NCBI GenBank assembly: GCA_017544105.1
Contig: JAFYEU010000027.1
Location: 1-41,347, forward strand
Direction of reading: 5' to 3'
DNA: 41,347 nt
Origin: Bacteroidales bacterium
GTDB lineage: Bacteria; Bacteroidota; Bacteroidia; Bacteroidales; WCHB1-69
Made by a program: the position numbers and the translations under genes. Of the stretch, positions 40,561-41,347 are shown in pieces; the stretch's first letter is position 1; every line of letters starts with the position of its first letter. Below the pieces are notes generated by a model. That model saw nothing but the letters and a program-made list of their open reading frames with translations, was not told the origin of the DNA and ran no database searches.

Positions 40561-41347
40561 CTACAGCTGTATTTCAAACCTGAAGCCTAGTAATGGTATT
40601 GCTATGAAAACATATCCAAAATCGACAGTCCAGCTTGCCCCGAACCACAATTGTTTGTTGTTCCGGTATCGGTAGCTGCAACCAAGATAATAGGATATAT
40701 AGCCACCCCAACCCCAATAACTCTTGAATTCTCCATCTTGTAACGGGTAGGAAGTCAATTCTATGGACGGACCACCTGCAATGCCTATGACAGGACTCCA
40801 TTTGAACCTGTTGAACCAACGGTATCGGAAGTCCAAACCCAATTTGAAACCGACGTTTTCAAAAGACCTGAGGCCGTTTTTGGAACCGTTGGAGATACCT
40901 TTCATAGGCATAACGAATGTCAAATCTTCGTCGTAGCCATGCGTGTATGCAAATTGAAAATCCAGCGAAAGTATCAGCCAAGGGTTAAATTGGATACCGT
41001 TCAGTACATGCAAACGAACCCCCATTTCGTAATATTTCTGATTGTCATACTCCATCGCAAAGGGCTGAAGGACATAATCCACCCCAAGAGCATGATAATA
41101 GCTGACTTTTGATTTCCGTTTTTCGGGTTGGTTTTTGTCCGTCTGCATCGGGACCAACGTGTCGTGCACTCGGAGCGTGTCGTGCACGAAGAGGGTGTCA
41201 TAGACCGGCTCTTCCTCCACCACGTACAGGGTGTCGCGGTGCTGGGCAGAGAGGGGAGAGGCGAGGGCGAGGAGGACGAGGAGGGCCAGACACGCACGTA
41301 TTGCGCTGCGGGCACCTGTATCGCTGTCTCCGCAGTCCGAACCTGTC
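40561..41347 (-). CDS. Outer-membrane beta-barrel protein, 5'-truncated by the window edge
   Basis: The minus-strand frame is open to the right edge (262 codons before the stop at 40561); the start codon lies outside. Near the edge it encodes a signal-peptide core (CLALLVLLALASPLSAQ), followed by a short repeat linker with DTLYV, YDTLFV, HDTLRV and HDTLVP. The rest alternates amphipathic strands with aromatic girdles (YYEMGVRLHV, LSLDFQFAY, ISYYLGCSYRY) and ends RFEIQL, as in small outer-membrane barrels. The 'xVHDTLxV' linker type is common in Bacteroidota surface proteins in my recollection. The function is unknown. Confidence 0.8.
   Translation of the reverse strand, partial: TGSDCGDSDTGARSAIRACLALLVLLALASPLSAQHRDTLYVVEEEPVYDTLFVHDTLRVHDTLVPMQTDKNQPEKRKSKVSYYHALGVDYVLQPFAMEYDNQKYYEMGVRLHVLNGIQFNPWLILSLDFQFAYTHGYDEDLTFVMPMKGISNGSKNGLRSFENVGFKLGLDFRYRWFNRFKWSPVIGIAGGPSIELTSYPLQDGEFKSYWGWGGYISYYLGCSYRYRNNKQLWFGASWTVDFGYVFIAIPLLGFRFEIQL

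Noticed and set aside
40235..40561. 108-codon minus-strand frame behind the orphan -7 box
   Set aside because: Mostly antisense to the exporter gene, with GC-rich shadow composition and no recognisable domain.
1..41347. Search by eye for tRNA, rRNA, CRISPR array, insertion sequence, prophage or toxin-antitoxin module
   Set aside because: None was recognised; the YwqK-type label on MORN-like repeats does not by itself indicate a toxin-antitoxin system, and no toxin gene is adjacent.

Overview
The window looks like core chromosome of a Bacteroidota bacterium, probably order Bacteroidales; genus cannot be fixed from sequence alone. The reasons are: near-perfect copies of the Bacteroides-type -7 promoter box (TAnnTTTG, usually followed by C) in front of almost every transcription unit, no obvious Shine-Dalgarno sequences, and lineage-typical genes (ftsX–DUF3098–uppP–truB block, C69 dipeptidase, long M16 peptidase, lysyl-tRNA synthetase with a C-terminal extension, AddA-type helicase-nuclease). 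No rRNA, tRNA, CRISPR array, insertion sequence, prophage or integron is visible, and coding density is very high; no gap between genes exceeds 300 bases.

Layout. 1-628 (-): 3'-truncated SPFH-domain membrane protein. 819-8487 (+): lysS, mrp/apbC, thyA, pgk and an M16 zinc peptidase, closed by a strong terminator. 8572-12416 (+): a Wzx-like flippase, a C69 dipeptidase and 5-formyltetrahydrofolate cyclo-ligase. 12413-18133 (-): one unit lgt–metallophosphoesterase and one unit sufC–sufD–rlmH–M20 amidohydrolase. 18237-21557 (+): AddA-like helicase-nuclease. 21541-24079 (-): a TonB-dependent receptor preceded by a small secreted His/Cys-rich protein. 24244-28033 (+): a small lipoprotein, a MORN-repeat protein and a LysM lytic transglycosylase (MltD-like). 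28017-29864 (-): MsbA-like ABC exporter. 29926-32621 (+): ftsX, DUF3098, uppP, truB. 32629-39286 (-): a compact six-gene unit parE–lipoprotein–tilS–four-TM protein–sufS–SDR. 39533-40432 (+): a putative heavy-metal/manganese exporter. 40561-41347 (-): 5'-truncated outer-membrane beta-barrel protein.

How the genes fit together. Most are housekeeping: translation and RNA modification (LysS, TruB, TilS, RlmH), Fe-S assembly (SufC, SufD, SufS, Mrp), one-carbon/thymidylate metabolism (ThyA, 5-FCL), and envelope growth (UppP, FtsX, Lgt, MltD, Wzx-like, MsbA-like). The suf genes are split across two loci about 15 kb apart, and sufB is not in the window.

The least ordinary parts are: the small His/Cys-rich secreted protein (with a CxxCH motif) paired with a TonB receptor; a perfect 28-bp palindrome in the parE leader; degenerate 'agccaatggcc'-like and 'gttaacagttagaagtt' intergenic repeats; an identical 18-mer promoter core shared by sufC and parE; and three convergent gene pairs whose 3' ends overlap. 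I found no clear-cut new defence, mobile or biosynthetic system. The TonB/His-Cys pair is the best candidate for undescribed biology.
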